Origin: a marine gamma proteobacterium HTCC2080
GTDB taxonomy: Bacteria; Pseudomonadota; Gammaproteobacteria; Pseudomonadales; Halieaceae
Direction of reading: 5' to 3'
DNA length: 64,000 nt
Assembly (NCBI GenBank): GCA_000169115.1
Contig: AAVV01000007.1
Span: 62,001-126,000, forward strand
The translations under genes were made by a program, and so were the position numbers. How positions within the stretch are numbered: position 1 is the stretch's first letter; every line of letters starts with the position of its first letter. The notes beneath the pieces were generated by a model, which was not told where the DNA came from, did not search any database, and was given only the letters and a program-made list of their open reading frames with translations. Below are positions 10,969-20,594 of the stretch, one piece after another.

Positions 10969-11642
10969 GCGGCGGGCTTCTCTGTGGTGCAAACCGTTCC
11001 CTTACTGAGAGTTTGTGTACAACGATATCCCGCTTTCGCTGGATCAAATCGAGAGTAGACGCGATTAACAATAAAGGGCTCGCGCACAGATGGTGAATAA
11101 ACTGCTGTCTGTAGCACTAGGGAATCAGCAAGTGCAGAGCGGGTCATGCGGTGGCGAATCGACAATCCATCTGGGAGCGTTATATCAAAAAACAGCTGAT
11201 GGCCATCCCATCCGCAGCGCTCTTCACCAAAAGGAGTTTGAGTCACTGTTGGGGGTGGGCGATCGGTAACGCAAATGAGAGCAAAACTATTTTCACGTTT
11301 TACTCTTACGGTATTGTCCGTCTGGATAACCTCCAGGAGTTCGGGCGCGGTGATAATTTCTGCCATCTCTGCGAGCGCCAGTAGCTCTCGACCTGACGAC
11401 ATCGGCGTTCCCGAATAAGTTTGGCCGCGCTCAGCCGCCCTAGCTCGACGCTCTGCCTCTTGCTGCAATTGTCTAATAATGGTGTTAAATCGGCGCTGTA
11501 TATTGTCACTGCGAGCGTAGTCAACCTCCCAGCTTCCTGTCATATCGATCGGATCTGCGGGCGCATATCGGGCAGGTTTGGGCCCATCGGCTTGACATCC
11601 GATGAGAAGTCCCACCAAAGCAAAGAATAAGTAGTTTTTCAT
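10965..11642 (-). CDS. putative lipoprotein of unknown function
   Basis: The 225-residue product starts with a short signal and lipobox (LLIGCQADG), predicting a lipid-modified envelope protein. Family not recognised. Visible parts are an acidic/aromatic segment (DMTGSWEVDYARSD), an arginine-rich helix (about 65-80), and a C-terminal beta-rich part (DGHQLFFDITLPDGLSIRHRM). It overlaps the next lipoprotein gene by four bases. The shared lipoprotein character suggests the two products act together, but this is inference. Confidence 0.75.
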   Translation of the reverse strand: MKNYLFFALVGLLIGCQADGPKPARYAPADPIDMTGSWEVDYARSDNIQRRFNTIIRQLQQEAERRARAAERGQTYSGTPMSSGRELLALAEMAEIITAPELLEVIQTDNTVRVKRENSFALICVTDRPPPTVTQTPFGEERCGWDGHQLFFDITLPDGLSIRHRMTRSALADSLVLQTAVYSPSVREPFIVNRVYSRFDPAKAGYRCTQTLSKGTVCTTEKPAA

Positions 11643-11808
11643 TGTACGTACTTTGGCCTACCTCCAGTCCAAAAATTCAAAGACTGCATTGCTTGTCGTA
11701 TAATCCATTGAGCTATTTATGCTGAGCAGGTTTTGCAACACCGAGCTAAGCATTTCACGGTGCGGCAGGGCGAAGTATTGGCTATCGAAGTTACAGAGGG
11801 TCCAAGCT

Positions 11809-11834
11809 AAAAAGCCCCTCGGTGCTTAGCACCG
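11809..11834 (-). terminator. rho-independent terminator after the methyltransferase gene
   Basis: Read on the minus strand, the perfect stem CGGTGC-TAA-GCACCG lies four bases past the stop at 11838 and is followed by AGGGGCTTTTT. Stem plus T tract is the standard intrinsic terminator shape. It ends the dienelactone hydrolase-methyltransferase operon. Confidence 0.75.
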
Positions 11835-11837
11835 CTA

Positions 11838-12458
11838 TTATTCTGGAAGCGCAGTACCCCAAACATTAAAGCCCGCCACTCGGGGAGTTCCGGGCAAGTA
11901 CATTTGATCAACATTGTCTAAACGAAACCCATTGCTATCGATAATATCGACAATGTTGCGATTGAGATTGCAGCCCCCGAAAAGCACCTTCCAAATAGGG
12001 TTCACGCGATTCTGCCACTTTGCTACGTTAGCATCAGGCGCTTCGCCATGTTCACAAAAAACCAGCTTTCCCGATGGCCGCAGAACGCGACGAGCCTCTT
12101 TGATCGCCGCGGCTGGGTCTGGAATCGTGCACAGCGCAAACGTCAGCAAAACGGTGTCAAAGCTTTCATCCTCTGCAGGGATATCTTCAGCCGAACCTGC
12201 CTTGAACTCCACATCAAAGGGTACGGCACGTACACGCGGTTTAGCCAATCGCCAAGATTCCTCACAGGGGTCAATACCAACCACACCGTCGACTTGCCGG
12301 TGATCGTAGTGGGGTAAATTGTGACCCGCACCCAAACCGATTTCTAAAATCCGTCCCTGAGCCTGAGGCACCACTTTTTGACGCTGACGAACGATCGGCC
12401 TCGTGCCACAAGCGCAGGTCACCAACCGCGGTACGACATAACGGCTATACAAACCCAC
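11838..12458 (-). CDS. class I SAM-dependent methyltransferase
   Basis: A 206-residue Rossmann methyltransferase with SAM motif I ILEIGLGAGHNLPHY, motif II region (VVGIDPC), and DTVLLTFALCTIPDP plus ARRVLRPSGKLVFCEHG typical of the Methyltransf_11/UbiE-like group. The substrate cannot be told from sequence. The start is GTG at 12458, overlapping the upstream stop as TAGTG, so it is coupled to the dienelactone-hydrolase-like gene. A CACGT-type cysteine pair near the N-terminus (TCACG) is a detail of this subgroup. Confidence 0.85.
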   Translation of the reverse strand: MGLYSRYVVPRLVTCACGTRPIVRQRQKVVPQAQGRILEIGLGAGHNLPHYDHRQVDGVVGIDPCEESWRLAKPRVRAVPFDVEFKAGSAEDIPAEDESFDTVLLTFALCTIPDPAAAIKEARRVLRPSGKLVFCEHGEAPDANVAKWQNRVNPIWKVLFGGCNLNRNIVDIIDSNGFRLDNVDQMYLPGTPRVAGFNVWGTALPE

Positions 12459-13174
12459 TACGACAGCACCTCACTCAAAAAGTCGTCCAACGCTCGGTAA
12501 GCACGACGGCTCGCTGTTGGACTGTAAACCGTTCCGAAGTCTGGGTCATTCGCCTCCGGGTTTGTAAACGCATGCAGAGTTTGTCCATAGGCGTGCAGCT
12601 GCCAGTCACAACCCGTGGCGGTCATTTCGGTAGTAAAGGCTAATAGCTGCTCCGGCGGAACCATGGGGTCGTCGTAGCCATGTAAAACCAAAACCTTCGC
12701 CTGTAAGTCTGGCTCTGGCACGTTGTCCGCAGGCAATAATAATCCGTGGAGTGAGACAACACCCGCTATGTCTTGCCTAGAACGGGCCAGATCGAGGACA
12801 CAGAGGCCGCCAAAACAAAAGCCAATAGCGGCAACCGGCTGGTCTAATGACTCAGGCTGCATTCTAATCGCGTCCACTGCCGCAGCAATCCGCGCTTGCA
12901 GCATAGCCCGATCTGACATCACAGGAGTCATCAACGCTGTACATTCCGCCTTGTCTGCACCGACTGCCCCACCACCATACATATCAACGGCCAAACCCAC
13001 ATAACCAAGACCAGCAAGTCGCAATGCTTGTGCACGTTCAAAATCCGTAGAACCCGCCCAAGTTGGCGCCACAAGTACCCCAGGCCTTGGACCCAGGGTG
13101 TCATCCCATGCCATGGTACTGTTAAAGGTGACTCCCGCCGATTCATAGGTCAACTCACGGGTCTGTATCGTCAT
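12458..13174 (-). CDS. dienelactone hydrolase family protein
   Basis: An alpha/beta-hydrolase of 238 residues. The nucleophile elbow GFCFGG (Cys120) shows the cysteine nucleophile of dienelactone hydrolases; Asp in HGYDDPMVPP and His in LHAFTNP complete the probable triad. In characterised relatives the reaction is hydrolysis of dienelactones or related small lactones, but many chromosomal members are uncharacterised. A ribosome binding site (AGGAG) precedes the ATG. It is coupled to the downstream methyltransferase. Confidence 0.88.
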   Translation of the reverse strand: MTIQTRELTYESAGVTFNSTMAWDDTLGPRPGVLVAPTWAGSTDFERAQALRLAGLGYVGLAVDMYGGGAVGADKAECTALMTPVMSDRAMLQARIAAAVDAIRMQPESLDQPVAAIGFCFGGLCVLDLARSRQDIAGVVSLHGLLLPADNVPEPDLQAKVLVLHGYDDPMVPPEQLLAFTTEMTATGCDWQLHAYGQTLHAFTNPEANDPDFGTVYSPTASRRAYRALDDFLSEVLS

Positions 13175-13308
13175 AGCTTGCTGCTCCTAAAAATAAATCA
13201 ACTCTGTGTCTGACCTAGCTCAAAGACACCCAGGGGTTCAATCGTTGAGCAAGTATACCTCTGTCTTCAATGTGTGTAGGAAGGTATTCGTTCGCGAATC
13301 TGCTTTGC

Positions 13309-14058
13309 TTACTTTTGGCGATACGCCAAGGGATCTATCACACGCATTTCAGACTCGATCCATGTCTCGACTCTCGCCATTAACTCTATTGGGGACTCAT
13401 CTGCCATTGCGGCCATGGGCTCACCGATGGACACATCGATAACGCCAGGTATGAACCGCCAACTTTTTCTTGGCCAACAACGACCTGAAGCAACCGCAAT
13501 AGGAATGATTTTTGCGCCAGTAGCCAGCGCCAGGCGCGCCGCACCGTTCTTATAATCTCCCTGCTGCCCTCTATGAGTTCGCGTACCTTCAGGGAACATG
13601 ATGACCCACTTGCCCTTATCCATCAGTTTGACACCCAAATCAGCTACTTTGCTCCAGGCCTGGCTTCGAGCGCTACGATCAATATGCACCATATCGAGTC
13701 TCGCCATCGCCCATCCAAAAAACGGTATTAAGAGCAGTTCGCGCTTAAAGACATAGGCTAAGGGGTGAGGCGTCATACTCGGGATAAAAAACGTTTCCCA
13801 AGTAGACTGGTGTTTTGGACACAGAATAATGCGCTGATTGTCGTCGATGTCAGGCAAGTTTTCTAACCCCAACACGCGATACTTGACCCCACCGACCCAG
13901 CGAACTACAAGAATTGCCGCGTAGAGATAGGGCTGAGCGAACCACCACCACAAACGCTCTGCACTGACAAACAGTGAAAAAATGAGCAAAAAAGTACCCA
14001 CTGGGATAACTGACAGTGCGATCCATGAAAATGTCAGCAGAGATCTAATTATTCTCAT
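13309..14058 (-). CDS. 1-acyl-sn-glycerol-3-phosphate acyltransferase (PlsC family)
   Basis: The enzyme transfers an acyl group to lysophosphatidic acid at the inner membrane. The 249-residue product has one or two N-terminal membrane helices (about 5-32 and 45-57), the acyltransferase motif as HQSTWE (His83, Glu88; HX4E in place of the common HX4D), and FPEGTRTHRG (about 155-164). The Glu variant is seen in a gammaproteobacterial subgroup. It is transcribed divergently from the small gene at 14206. Confidence 0.9.
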   Translation of the reverse strand: MRIIRSLLTFSWIALSVIPVGTFLLIFSLFVSAERLWWWFAQPYLYAAILVVRWVGGVKYRVLGLENLPDIDDNQRIILCPKHQSTWETFFIPSMTPHPLAYVFKRELLLIPFFGWAMARLDMVHIDRSARSQAWSKVADLGVKLMDKGKWVIMFPEGTRTHRGQQGDYKNGAARLALATGAKIIPIAVASGRCWPRKSWRFIPGVIDVSIGEPMAAMADESPIELMARVETWIESEMRVIDPLAYRQK

Positions 14059-14205
14059 ACTTGCACTACCCCGCTGCCTGATTCACCGACAGCTTCACCC
14101 CGGACTCCGAAACACGGCATTTAACCAGAAAAACCGACATGAAGGGCAATCCTTAACACAGCTATCGAATGATCTATCGGACAGGGGTCGCTATACTGCA
14201 CGGTA

Positions 14206-14544
14206 ATGAAGCGCGAAATCTACAAACACAAGGCCAACAAAGCCGATTTACGCAACGACCTAGATCGAGATATCGAGTCTTTTCTCGCTAAGGGTGGACA
14301 AATTGTAAATGTTGAGGCTGGCGAGACCGCACTCGAATCTAGGGTGGCCCCTCTGCGCACGCCTATTTTTAACGAACCCCGAACATCTCGTACGCCACTA
14401 GACGATGTCGTCGCCACCTTAGATGAACGACGCAAAGCCCAATCGAGGCGCCTCCCTAAACGCGGGCTTAAACCCCAGCCAAAAAAACGTGTGATCTACG
14501 ATGATTTTGGTGAGGCCGTTCGAACAGTCTGGTCCGAGGACTAA
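14206..14544 (+). CDS. small basic protein, weakly SutA-like
   Basis: A 112-residue, highly charged protein without a membrane segment. The stretch ESFLAKGGQIVNVEAG resembles the core of pseudomonad SutA (EEFLSRGGKVQEIEP), a small RNA-polymerase-binding regulator active in slow growth, but the rest is not clearly similar. The basic C-terminal half (RRLPKRGLKPQPKKR) could bind nucleic acid. It stands alone, divergent from plsC. I am sure it is a gene of a conserved marine type, less sure of the SutA link. Confidence 0.65.
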   Translation: MKREIYKHKANKADLRNDLDRDIESFLAKGGQIVNVEAGETALESRVAPLRTPIFNEPRTSRTPLDDVVATLDERRKAQSRRLPKRGLKPQPKKRVIYDDFGEAVRTVWSED

Positions 14545-14611
14545 GATCAAGGTGAACTACTAACCGGGACTGATCGTAACCTCCTGCATCCCACATTCCT
14601 CTCAGGCATTC

Positions 14612-16021
14612 ATGATCACACTCCACGAAGAAATCGCGGTCCAAAGAAGTATTGAAGACTGTTTCCGATATGTCTCGGACTTTAGGACCGTTGCCGAATG
14701 GGATGCTACTGCCATTGCCTCCAAAAAGTGCACGCCCGGCCCGATAGGATTGGGGACGCGCTTTATCGTTCACTGTTTAGTCGGCCCGACAAAATTGCGA
14801 CTTGAATACGAGATCGTCGAATATTGTCCTTGGGCATCGATTGTTTTGGTGGGAAAGAGTCGATTTTTTGAAGTACGGGACGTGATTGTTTTTACAGAAA
14901 AGGGTGCTCAAACTCACATCAGTTACACCGCTGAATTTAAGTACCATCTGGGAATTGGTTCGTTTGAAAATCAGCTTGAAGCTGGCATGCGAGACATGGG
15001 CAGTCAGAGCCTGCAAGGTTTGAAAGAAGCCCTCGACAATAACCCTTCACCACCCACACTCTCTGACTGTACGGCTCGGGCAGATCGCTGGGTCGCCCCA
15101 GGCGTTGCTATGTTTTCAAAATGGGGATACCGCCGAAGCCTCGCTCGAAGAAAACCCGACTCGAGTTTTCTCGATGGTCAGCACGTTGTCCTAACCGGCG
15201 CAAACAGCGGGTTGGGCCTGGCCACCTGTATTGCGCTGGCCGAAGCGGGGGCAGACTTGACCCTTGTTATCCGGAACCCCGCAAAGCAGGAAGCGTTGCT
15301 GCAGGTCCTTGAATCAGAGACCGGCAGAACCGATATCACTATTGAGATCGCCGATCTTTCCCTGATGGCTGACGTGACAGCGCTCTCAGATCGCTTGCTG
15401 CGCAAAGGCACGCCTATTGACGTGCTGATAAACAACGCGGGCGCACTTTTCAATGACTATGCGCTGACTAGCGAAGGGCTAGAGCAAAGCTTCGCGTTAC
15501 TACTTGCCAGCCCATCGCTGCTGACCCATAAGCTACGCCCTCTGCTCAAGGGTCACCACACACCCTCAAGGGTAATCAACGTCGTGTCAGGGGGCATGTA
15601 TACCGAAAAGTTGGTCTGTGAACGGCTGATTATGACCCCGCCCCACTATCAGGGGGCAAAAGCCTATGCACGAGCCAAACGCGCATTAACCGTATTGAGC
15701 GAGCTCTGGGCAGAGCAGTGGCGTAAAGACGGCATTATCGTCAATGCAATGCACCCTGGCTGGGCGGATACTCCGGGGGTAGCCTCAGCACTGCCCACCT
15801 TTCGCAGTATCACAAGACGAATTCTTCGAACTTCTGAGGAAGGTGCAGACACCATCATCTGGCTTGCAAAAGCCAAGGAGGCCGGTGGCCTTTCAGGACG
15901 ACTTTTTCTCGATAGAGAGCCTCGAACACCCTACCTACTCTCAAAAACACAAGAACCTGCGGCGCAGCGTGCCCAACTTGAGGCCTTCATCGATGCGCAG
16001 ATCGAGGCCGCACAAGCGTAA
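14612..16021 (+). CDS. SRPBCC domain-short-chain dehydrogenase fusion
   Basis: The 469-residue protein joins an N-terminal SRPBCC/polyketide-cyclase-like domain (about 1-145, ligand-binding fold) to a C-terminal SDR domain (about 188-430). The SDR part shows the cofactor motif TGANSGLG, NNAG (INNAGAL), serine in VVSGG and the YxxxK pair as YARAK; its closest type is the DHRS12-like group. The SRPBCC domain could bind a hydrophobic substrate and present it to the dehydrogenase. A start at 14612 puts the SRPBCC N-terminus (MITLHEEIAV) in the usual position. It precedes an epoxide hydrolase gene. Confidence 0.85.
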   Translation: MITLHEEIAVQRSIEDCFRYVSDFRTVAEWDATAIASKKCTPGPIGLGTRFIVHCLVGPTKLRLEYEIVEYCPWASIVLVGKSRFFEVRDVIVFTEKGAQTHISYTAEFKYHLGIGSFENQLEAGMRDMGSQSLQGLKEALDNNPSPPTLSDCTARADRWVAPGVAMFSKWGYRRSLARRKPDSSFLDGQHVVLTGANSGLGLATCIALAEAGADLTLVIRNPAKQEALLQVLESETGRTDITIEIADLSLMADVTALSDRLLRKGTPIDVLINNAGALFNDYALTSEGLEQSFALLLASPSLLTHKLRPLLKGHHTPSRVINVVSGGMYTEKLVCERLIMTPPHYQGAKAYARAKRALTVLSELWAEQWRKDGIIVNAMHPGWADTPGVASALPTFRSITRRILRTSEEGADTIIWLAKAKEAGGLSGRLFLDREPRTPYLLSKTQEPAAQRAQLEAFIDAQIEAAQA

Positions 16022-16170
16022 TAAACCGCTTTAGCCCGAACATAGAACGATGGACCGCGGATGACAGAGCCTCGAGCTCACTTGGTCGGCGACCTGCCCT
16101 AGCTAGCGCTGGCTTGGACTCTCATCTGAAGATAAGCTGCGGGTCTTGTTTTGTATTGTGAGAGCGTTCC

Positions 16171-17343
16171 ATGGAATCACCCATTACTCCATTTACACCC
16201 AGCCTTGACGACGCGGCGATTGCTGACCTCAAGCGACGCTTAGAACTCACGCGCTATCCAGACGAGGAAACGGTCGAGGATTGGAGCCAAGGCGTTCCCC
16301 TTGCTTATGTCAGAGAGCTTACCGACTATTGGGTTTCGCAATACGATATGACCAGGGTCTCGAATACCCTGAACAACTGGCCTAATTTCCAGACTGAAAT
16401 CGAAGGTTTAGATATTCACTTTATTTATCAGCGGTCGCCCCATACCAATGCAACACCACTATTACTTACCCATGGGTGGCCCGGTTCAGTCCTTGAGTTT
16501 AGACACCTCATCGATCGTCTTAGCAACCCCACTGAGCACGGTGGCAGCGCAGAAAATGCATTCCATGTCGTTGTCCCCGCCCTCCCGGGCTACGGCTTTT
16601 CTGGCAAGCCTAGGGCGGCAGGAACCAGCGTGCAAAAAATTGCTGACCTCTGGATTGCGCTAATGCAACGCCTGGGGCACGCGAAATTTCTCGCTCATGG
16701 CGGTGATTGGGGTTCCTTAGTCACTCAAGCAATAGCCACCGCGCCCAACACACCCTGCGCAGGCATTCACATCACCTTACCCGTTGTAGCTCCTGACCCT
16801 GAGACACTCGAATCTTTGCTGCCTGAAGAGGTCAAAGCGCTTGAGGCATTCAATTTTTATCAAGACTGGGACTCCGGATACTCGAAACAACAGAGCACCC
16901 GTCCACAGACCTTGGGTTATGGCTTGGCGGACTCTCCCACTGGGCAGATGGCCTGGATTATAGAAAAATATGCTCAGTGGTGTGACTGCGAGGTCAACGG
17001 ACTACGACACCCGGAAAATGCCATAAACCGCGATGAGCTTTTAGATACTGTGATGCTTTACTGGTTAACTAATACAGGGGCAAGCTCGGCACGCTTGTAT
17101 TGGGAAAGTTTTAATAACCCGGACATGTCTGAGGTCCAGTTATCAACCGCCATTTCTCTCTTCCCCAATGAAATTTTTCGGTCCAGCGAGCGCTGGGCGC
17201 GCAAAAAATTCATCAACTTGCATTACTTCAATGATCAAATCGCGAAAGGTGGTCATTTCTCTGCGCTTGAGGTGCCCGACATACTGGCACACGAATTATG
17301 GCAATGGCGCGAACAACTTCGCTCACGAGAGATTTTAGGTTAA
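16171..17343 (+). CDS. epoxide hydrolase (microsomal/EHN type)
   Basis: The enzyme hydrolyses epoxides to vicinal diols. The 390-residue product begins with the EHN N-terminal domain (FTPSLDDAAIADLKRRLELTRYP), then an alpha/beta-hydrolase fold with oxyanion motif HGWPGS (101-106), nucleophile Asp179 in HGGDWGSLVT and catalytic His362 in KGGHFSALEVPD. Lid tyrosines are plausible. The order of domains and length match microsomal and juvenile-hormone epoxide hydrolases and their bacterial relatives. Its TAA overlaps the next ATG (TAATG), so it is coupled to the thioesterase gene. Confidence 0.92.
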   Translation: MESPITPFTPSLDDAAIADLKRRLELTRYPDEETVEDWSQGVPLAYVRELTDYWVSQYDMTRVSNTLNNWPNFQTEIEGLDIHFIYQRSPHTNATPLLLTHGWPGSVLEFRHLIDRLSNPTEHGGSAENAFHVVVPALPGYGFSGKPRAAGTSVQKIADLWIALMQRLGHAKFLAHGGDWGSLVTQAIATAPNTPCAGIHITLPVVAPDPETLESLLPEEVKALEAFNFYQDWDSGYSKQQSTRPQTLGYGLADSPTGQMAWIIEKYAQWCDCEVNGLRHPENAINRDELLDTVMLYWLTNTGASSARLYWESFNNPDMSEVQLSTAISLFPNEIFRSSERWARKKFINLHYFNDQIAKGGHFSALEVPDILAHELWQWREQLRSREILG

Positions 17344-18005
17344 TGGACAAGAGCTACACATCTCCCTTCATCACCGAAGACATTGATCAAGATAATGACG
17401 AGTATTGGACGGCTCGCCGGCAAATTTCCACTGCCGTAAACAGGCTAATTGAAGCCGCCACTACCAGCGATATCGATCCATCTACGGCCAGTGCTATCGC
17501 AAAAAATATCGACACCATTACCGCGCAACTCAAAGGCTGCAGGCAACTCAAGGGGGTTATTGCACACGCCAATATTTATGGCAGCTACCCCGTGGCCAAT
17601 CACGAAATGTTATGTGTGGGAGGAGCGAGTCACCCCATGTCGCCGGGACTACGCCACTGGTTTGACGGAGACAAGGTTTACGGTGCCGTTACGTTCAATT
17701 GGTCCTACGAGGGTCCACCTAACCACGTACACGGTGGTTGGGTGGCTGCGATTCTCGATCATTTTATGGGCATGGCCCAAGTCCGCGCGGGCAATGCCGG
17801 TATGACCGGAGGACTAGATATTCGCTACCGACGGCCAACTCCACTCAATTGTGAATTGGATCTCGTAGCGAGTCTCACTCCCCTATCCGAACGCAAGATG
17901 AAAGTCGACGCTGAGCTGAGCCACCAAGGCCAACTTACGGCTTCAGCGAGCGCGGTTTTTGTGAAGCCCCGCAGCGCCATCTTCACTGAGGGTACTAGCA
18001 CCTAG
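17343..18005 (+). CDS. PaaI/THEM4-type hotdog thioesterase
   Basis: The 220-residue product has an N-terminal helical extension of about 90 residues and a hotdog domain with PPNHVHGGWVAAILDH, the usual active-site region of PaaI/THEM4 acyl-CoA thioesterases, followed by GGLDIRYRRPTPL. The ATG at 17343 overlaps the stop of the epoxide hydrolase; an upstream in-frame start would lie wholly inside that gene. It probably hydrolyses an acyl-CoA, substrate unknown. Confidence 0.87.
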   Translation: MDKSYTSPFITEDIDQDNDEYWTARRQISTAVNRLIEAATTSDIDPSTASAIAKNIDTITAQLKGCRQLKGVIAHANIYGSYPVANHEMLCVGGASHPMSPGLRHWFDGDKVYGAVTFNWSYEGPPNHVHGGWVAAILDHFMGMAQVRAGNAGMTGGLDIRYRRPTPLNCELDLVASLTPLSERKMKVDAELSHQGQLTASASAVFVKPRSAIFTEGTST

Positions 18006-18027
18006 GCCCTAAAAATCAAAAGCCGCC

Positions 18028-20499
18028 CTACCAATTCAGACGCATACCGCCCTCAATACCAATCGTTTCGGGCTCACCATAGAACGACATCATCCACAGA
18101 TTGGCCACGGGCAGGTCACCCACCCGGTATCGCTTGTCCGTGAGGTTTTTGCCGTACAGCCTTACCCACCAGCGTCCATCCTGAGCAGTATAGGTCGCCG
18201 AGGCATTGACCAGCGTGCGTTCATCGGTAAGGCCGTTATCTGAGCCTGGCACCGAGGTATAGGCATAAACGGCCTCATCCTCGTAATTCACGTTCAAAGC
18301 CAAATCAAGATGGCCACCGGCCAACGGAAGATTATAAAGAAAATCGAGGTTCAAGGTACTTTCTGGCGCCCTCGCAACAGGACTTCCTGTGAGATCAATA
18401 TCAATATTGCCGTCAAAATTAGTGTCGGCCTCAAAGGACTTAAACTCGGCATCTAAGGTGCCAAGACTTCCCATCACGGTGAAGTTGTCGGTTAACAGCC
18501 AGGCTGCCTCAACCTCTACGCCAGTGACTTCGATCTCAGCGGCATTGAAGTAGCGGGTCTCTTGAAACTCGCTTTCATCAATACCATCACCGTCTCTATC
18601 AGCCGTGATTCGGGCCAGCAGTTGCTGTTGAGAGTCATCGTAGGTGACATAAAATCCCGTTAGATTGAGACGCAAACGGTTATCGAGGAACTCCGAACGC
18701 AGCCCCAGCTCAAATGAGTCTGCAATTTCTGGATCCGTCGGGCGCGCCTGCAAAGGTTCAATGGGGTTACCACTAGTTCCGGTCTGGTCGTTATAGCCAC
18801 CGCTTTTAAAGCCTCGAGAGTAGGTGGCGTAGGTGTAAAGGTCATCGGTAGCCTGATATCCCAAATTCAAGCGCCAAGTGGGCTCACTCCAGCTTTCTTC
18901 ATCCTCTACCACGCCAACAGGGTATTTATTGAAGTCTGCCGCCGCGATGGGTTCTCCAAGAACCTGCCAAGTCAGCGCAGGATCGAAGCCTCCTGTTAGG
19001 GCCTGGGTGAACACTTGGTTTCGCCCCTTCCATTTTTTCTTTTCATGGGTATAGCGAATGCCTGCTCCCAGAGTCAGCTTCTCAGTAACGTCAAAGGTGC
19101 CATCCAAATACACTGCCTCAGCCGAGGCATCCTGCCCGTTAGAAAGCACCTGTGGGTTGTTGTTGAAGTAAAAGGGGTCACCAAAGGCCAGAGCCGAGGG
19201 AATGGTCATATCGACAAAGCCCAGTACCTGTGCCACTGTAAATATCGTGTCATCTTGTTGGTAAAAGACACCACCTACCCAATTAAAAGCACCGTCTAGG
19301 TCGGAAGCAACACGAAGTTCCAACTGAGTCGTTTCCCGAATATCTTGACGATTAGCGTCAAACAATGACACGGGGCCGACCTCTCCGGTATAAGTGCTGG
19401 GAAGCTGCGAATCTGTCTCTCTATAACCTGCGAAAGCACTCACTGTGTAATCGCTGTTGAGATCCCAATCGACGTTTAAGTAATAACCGTCTACATCGAT
19501 TTGGTGACCTGCCTCCATGTTTAACAGCACATCATTGCGGTTAGTAATCGCCGCATTATCTAGGGGATCACCAGCATCCCGAGTGAACCCCAAAGTATTC
19601 CAGAGATAGCCCGTATTAGGTGGAGTATTGTTGTAGGACGGGGGAGCATCGCTGTCGTCTCGTACCATTTCGTACGCAAGGTTAATATCTAGTGCATCGG
19701 TGGGCTGCCAACGTAACTTAAATCGGCCGCTGAACACGTCGTCTCCACCCACATCAGCACCGTCCCCCTGCCCTGAGGTTCCAGCCAATGGGAAGCCCAC
19801 ACCAAAGTCAGCAACCGGTCCGTAGGCCGCACTGTTGGAGTACCAGCCGTCTGACTTCATGTACACACCAGCGGCTCTAAAAGCCAGGTTATCGCCAATA
19901 GCGAGGTTGAGAATGCCCTGTCCCTCATAGCGCCCATACTCAGCAACTTGACCTCGCAATTCGAGAGAGCTCTGATTAAGTTCGGGGCGATTGGTTTTGA
20001 CGTTGATAGCCCCCCCGGTAGTGTTTTTGCCAAACAGCGTACCTTGGGGGCCTCTTAGAATTTCAACGCTGGCGATATCGAGCATTTCAATATTCGCAGT
20101 TTGGATATGAGGGATCACAAAGTCATCGACAATGACAGCCACTTGGTTTTCGTAGTACAAAATAATGCCATTTTGACCCACACCCCGAATCGCAAAGTTT
20201 GCCGAGTTGAAGCCCGGTTGCTTGCCTGCCACCACATTGGGAGCGAATGTTGCAACGTCCAGCAAGTCTCGAGGTACTGCTCGTTGTATTTGCTCAGCAC
20301 TCACTTGAGTCACTGCAATTGGCGTTGACTGAATATCCGTCTCGGCCCGACGCGTAGCCGTCACCAACACCTCTTCAAGCTTGGCGTCATCTTGCGCAGA
20401 GGCCTGCATAGCGGTCGCCAACAGAGCGGGTACCATCGCGGCTGCCAACGGCGTCATTTTGAAGACTGACTTGATCTGAAACATTTTCGCTGTTGCCAT
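18028..20499 (-). CDS. TonB-dependent outer-membrane receptor
   Basis: An 823-residue receptor with a signal peptide (cleavage near ASAQ, about residue 35), a TonB-box-like segment EEVLVTATRR, a plug domain with VEILRGPQGTLFGKNTTGG, and a long beta-barrel ending in aromatic W. Its type (IQSTPIAVTQVSAEQI) is that of the large catabolic TonB receptor family of marine and sphingomonad bacteria, not a clear siderophore receptor. It converges on the thioesterase gene and is divergent from the quinoprotein operon. The ligand is unknown. Confidence 0.92.
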   Translation of the reverse strand: MATAKMFQIKSVFKMTPLAAAMVPALLATAMQASAQDDAKLEEVLVTATRRAETDIQSTPIAVTQVSAEQIQRAVPRDLLDVATFAPNVVAGKQPGFNSANFAIRGVGQNGIILYYENQVAVIVDDFVIPHIQTANIEMLDIASVEILRGPQGTLFGKNTTGGAINVKTNRPELNQSSLELRGQVAEYGRYEGQGILNLAIGDNLAFRAAGVYMKSDGWYSNSAAYGPVADFGVGFPLAGTSGQGDGADVGGDDVFSGRFKLRWQPTDALDINLAYEMVRDDSDAPPSYNNTPPNTGYLWNTLGFTRDAGDPLDNAAITNRNDVLLNMEAGHQIDVDGYYLNVDWDLNSDYTVSAFAGYRETDSQLPSTYTGEVGPVSLFDANRQDIRETTQLELRVASDLDGAFNWVGGVFYQQDDTIFTVAQVLGFVDMTIPSALAFGDPFYFNNNPQVLSNGQDASAEAVYLDGTFDVTEKLTLGAGIRYTHEKKKWKGRNQVFTQALTGGFDPALTWQVLGEPIAAADFNKYPVGVVEDEESWSEPTWRLNLGYQATDDLYTYATYSRGFKSGGYNDQTGTSGNPIEPLQARPTDPEIADSFELGLRSEFLDNRLRLNLTGFYVTYDDSQQQLLARITADRDGDGIDESEFQETRYFNAAEIEVTGVEVEAAWLLTDNFTVMGSLGTLDAEFKSFEADTNFDGNIDIDLTGSPVARAPESTLNLDFLYNLPLAGGHLDLALNVNYEDEAVYAYTSVPGSDNGLTDERTLVNASATYTAQDGRWWVRLYGKNLTDKRYRVGDLPVANLWMMSFYGEPETIGIEGGMRLNW

Positions 20500-20594
20500 G
20501 ATGTGCTGACCTCTTTGTTATTATGGAGCACCTGTAAAGTCGTAGCTCTATGGTTATCGCCAAAAAAAGGTCTCTCGTCAACCTACCGCTTCGT

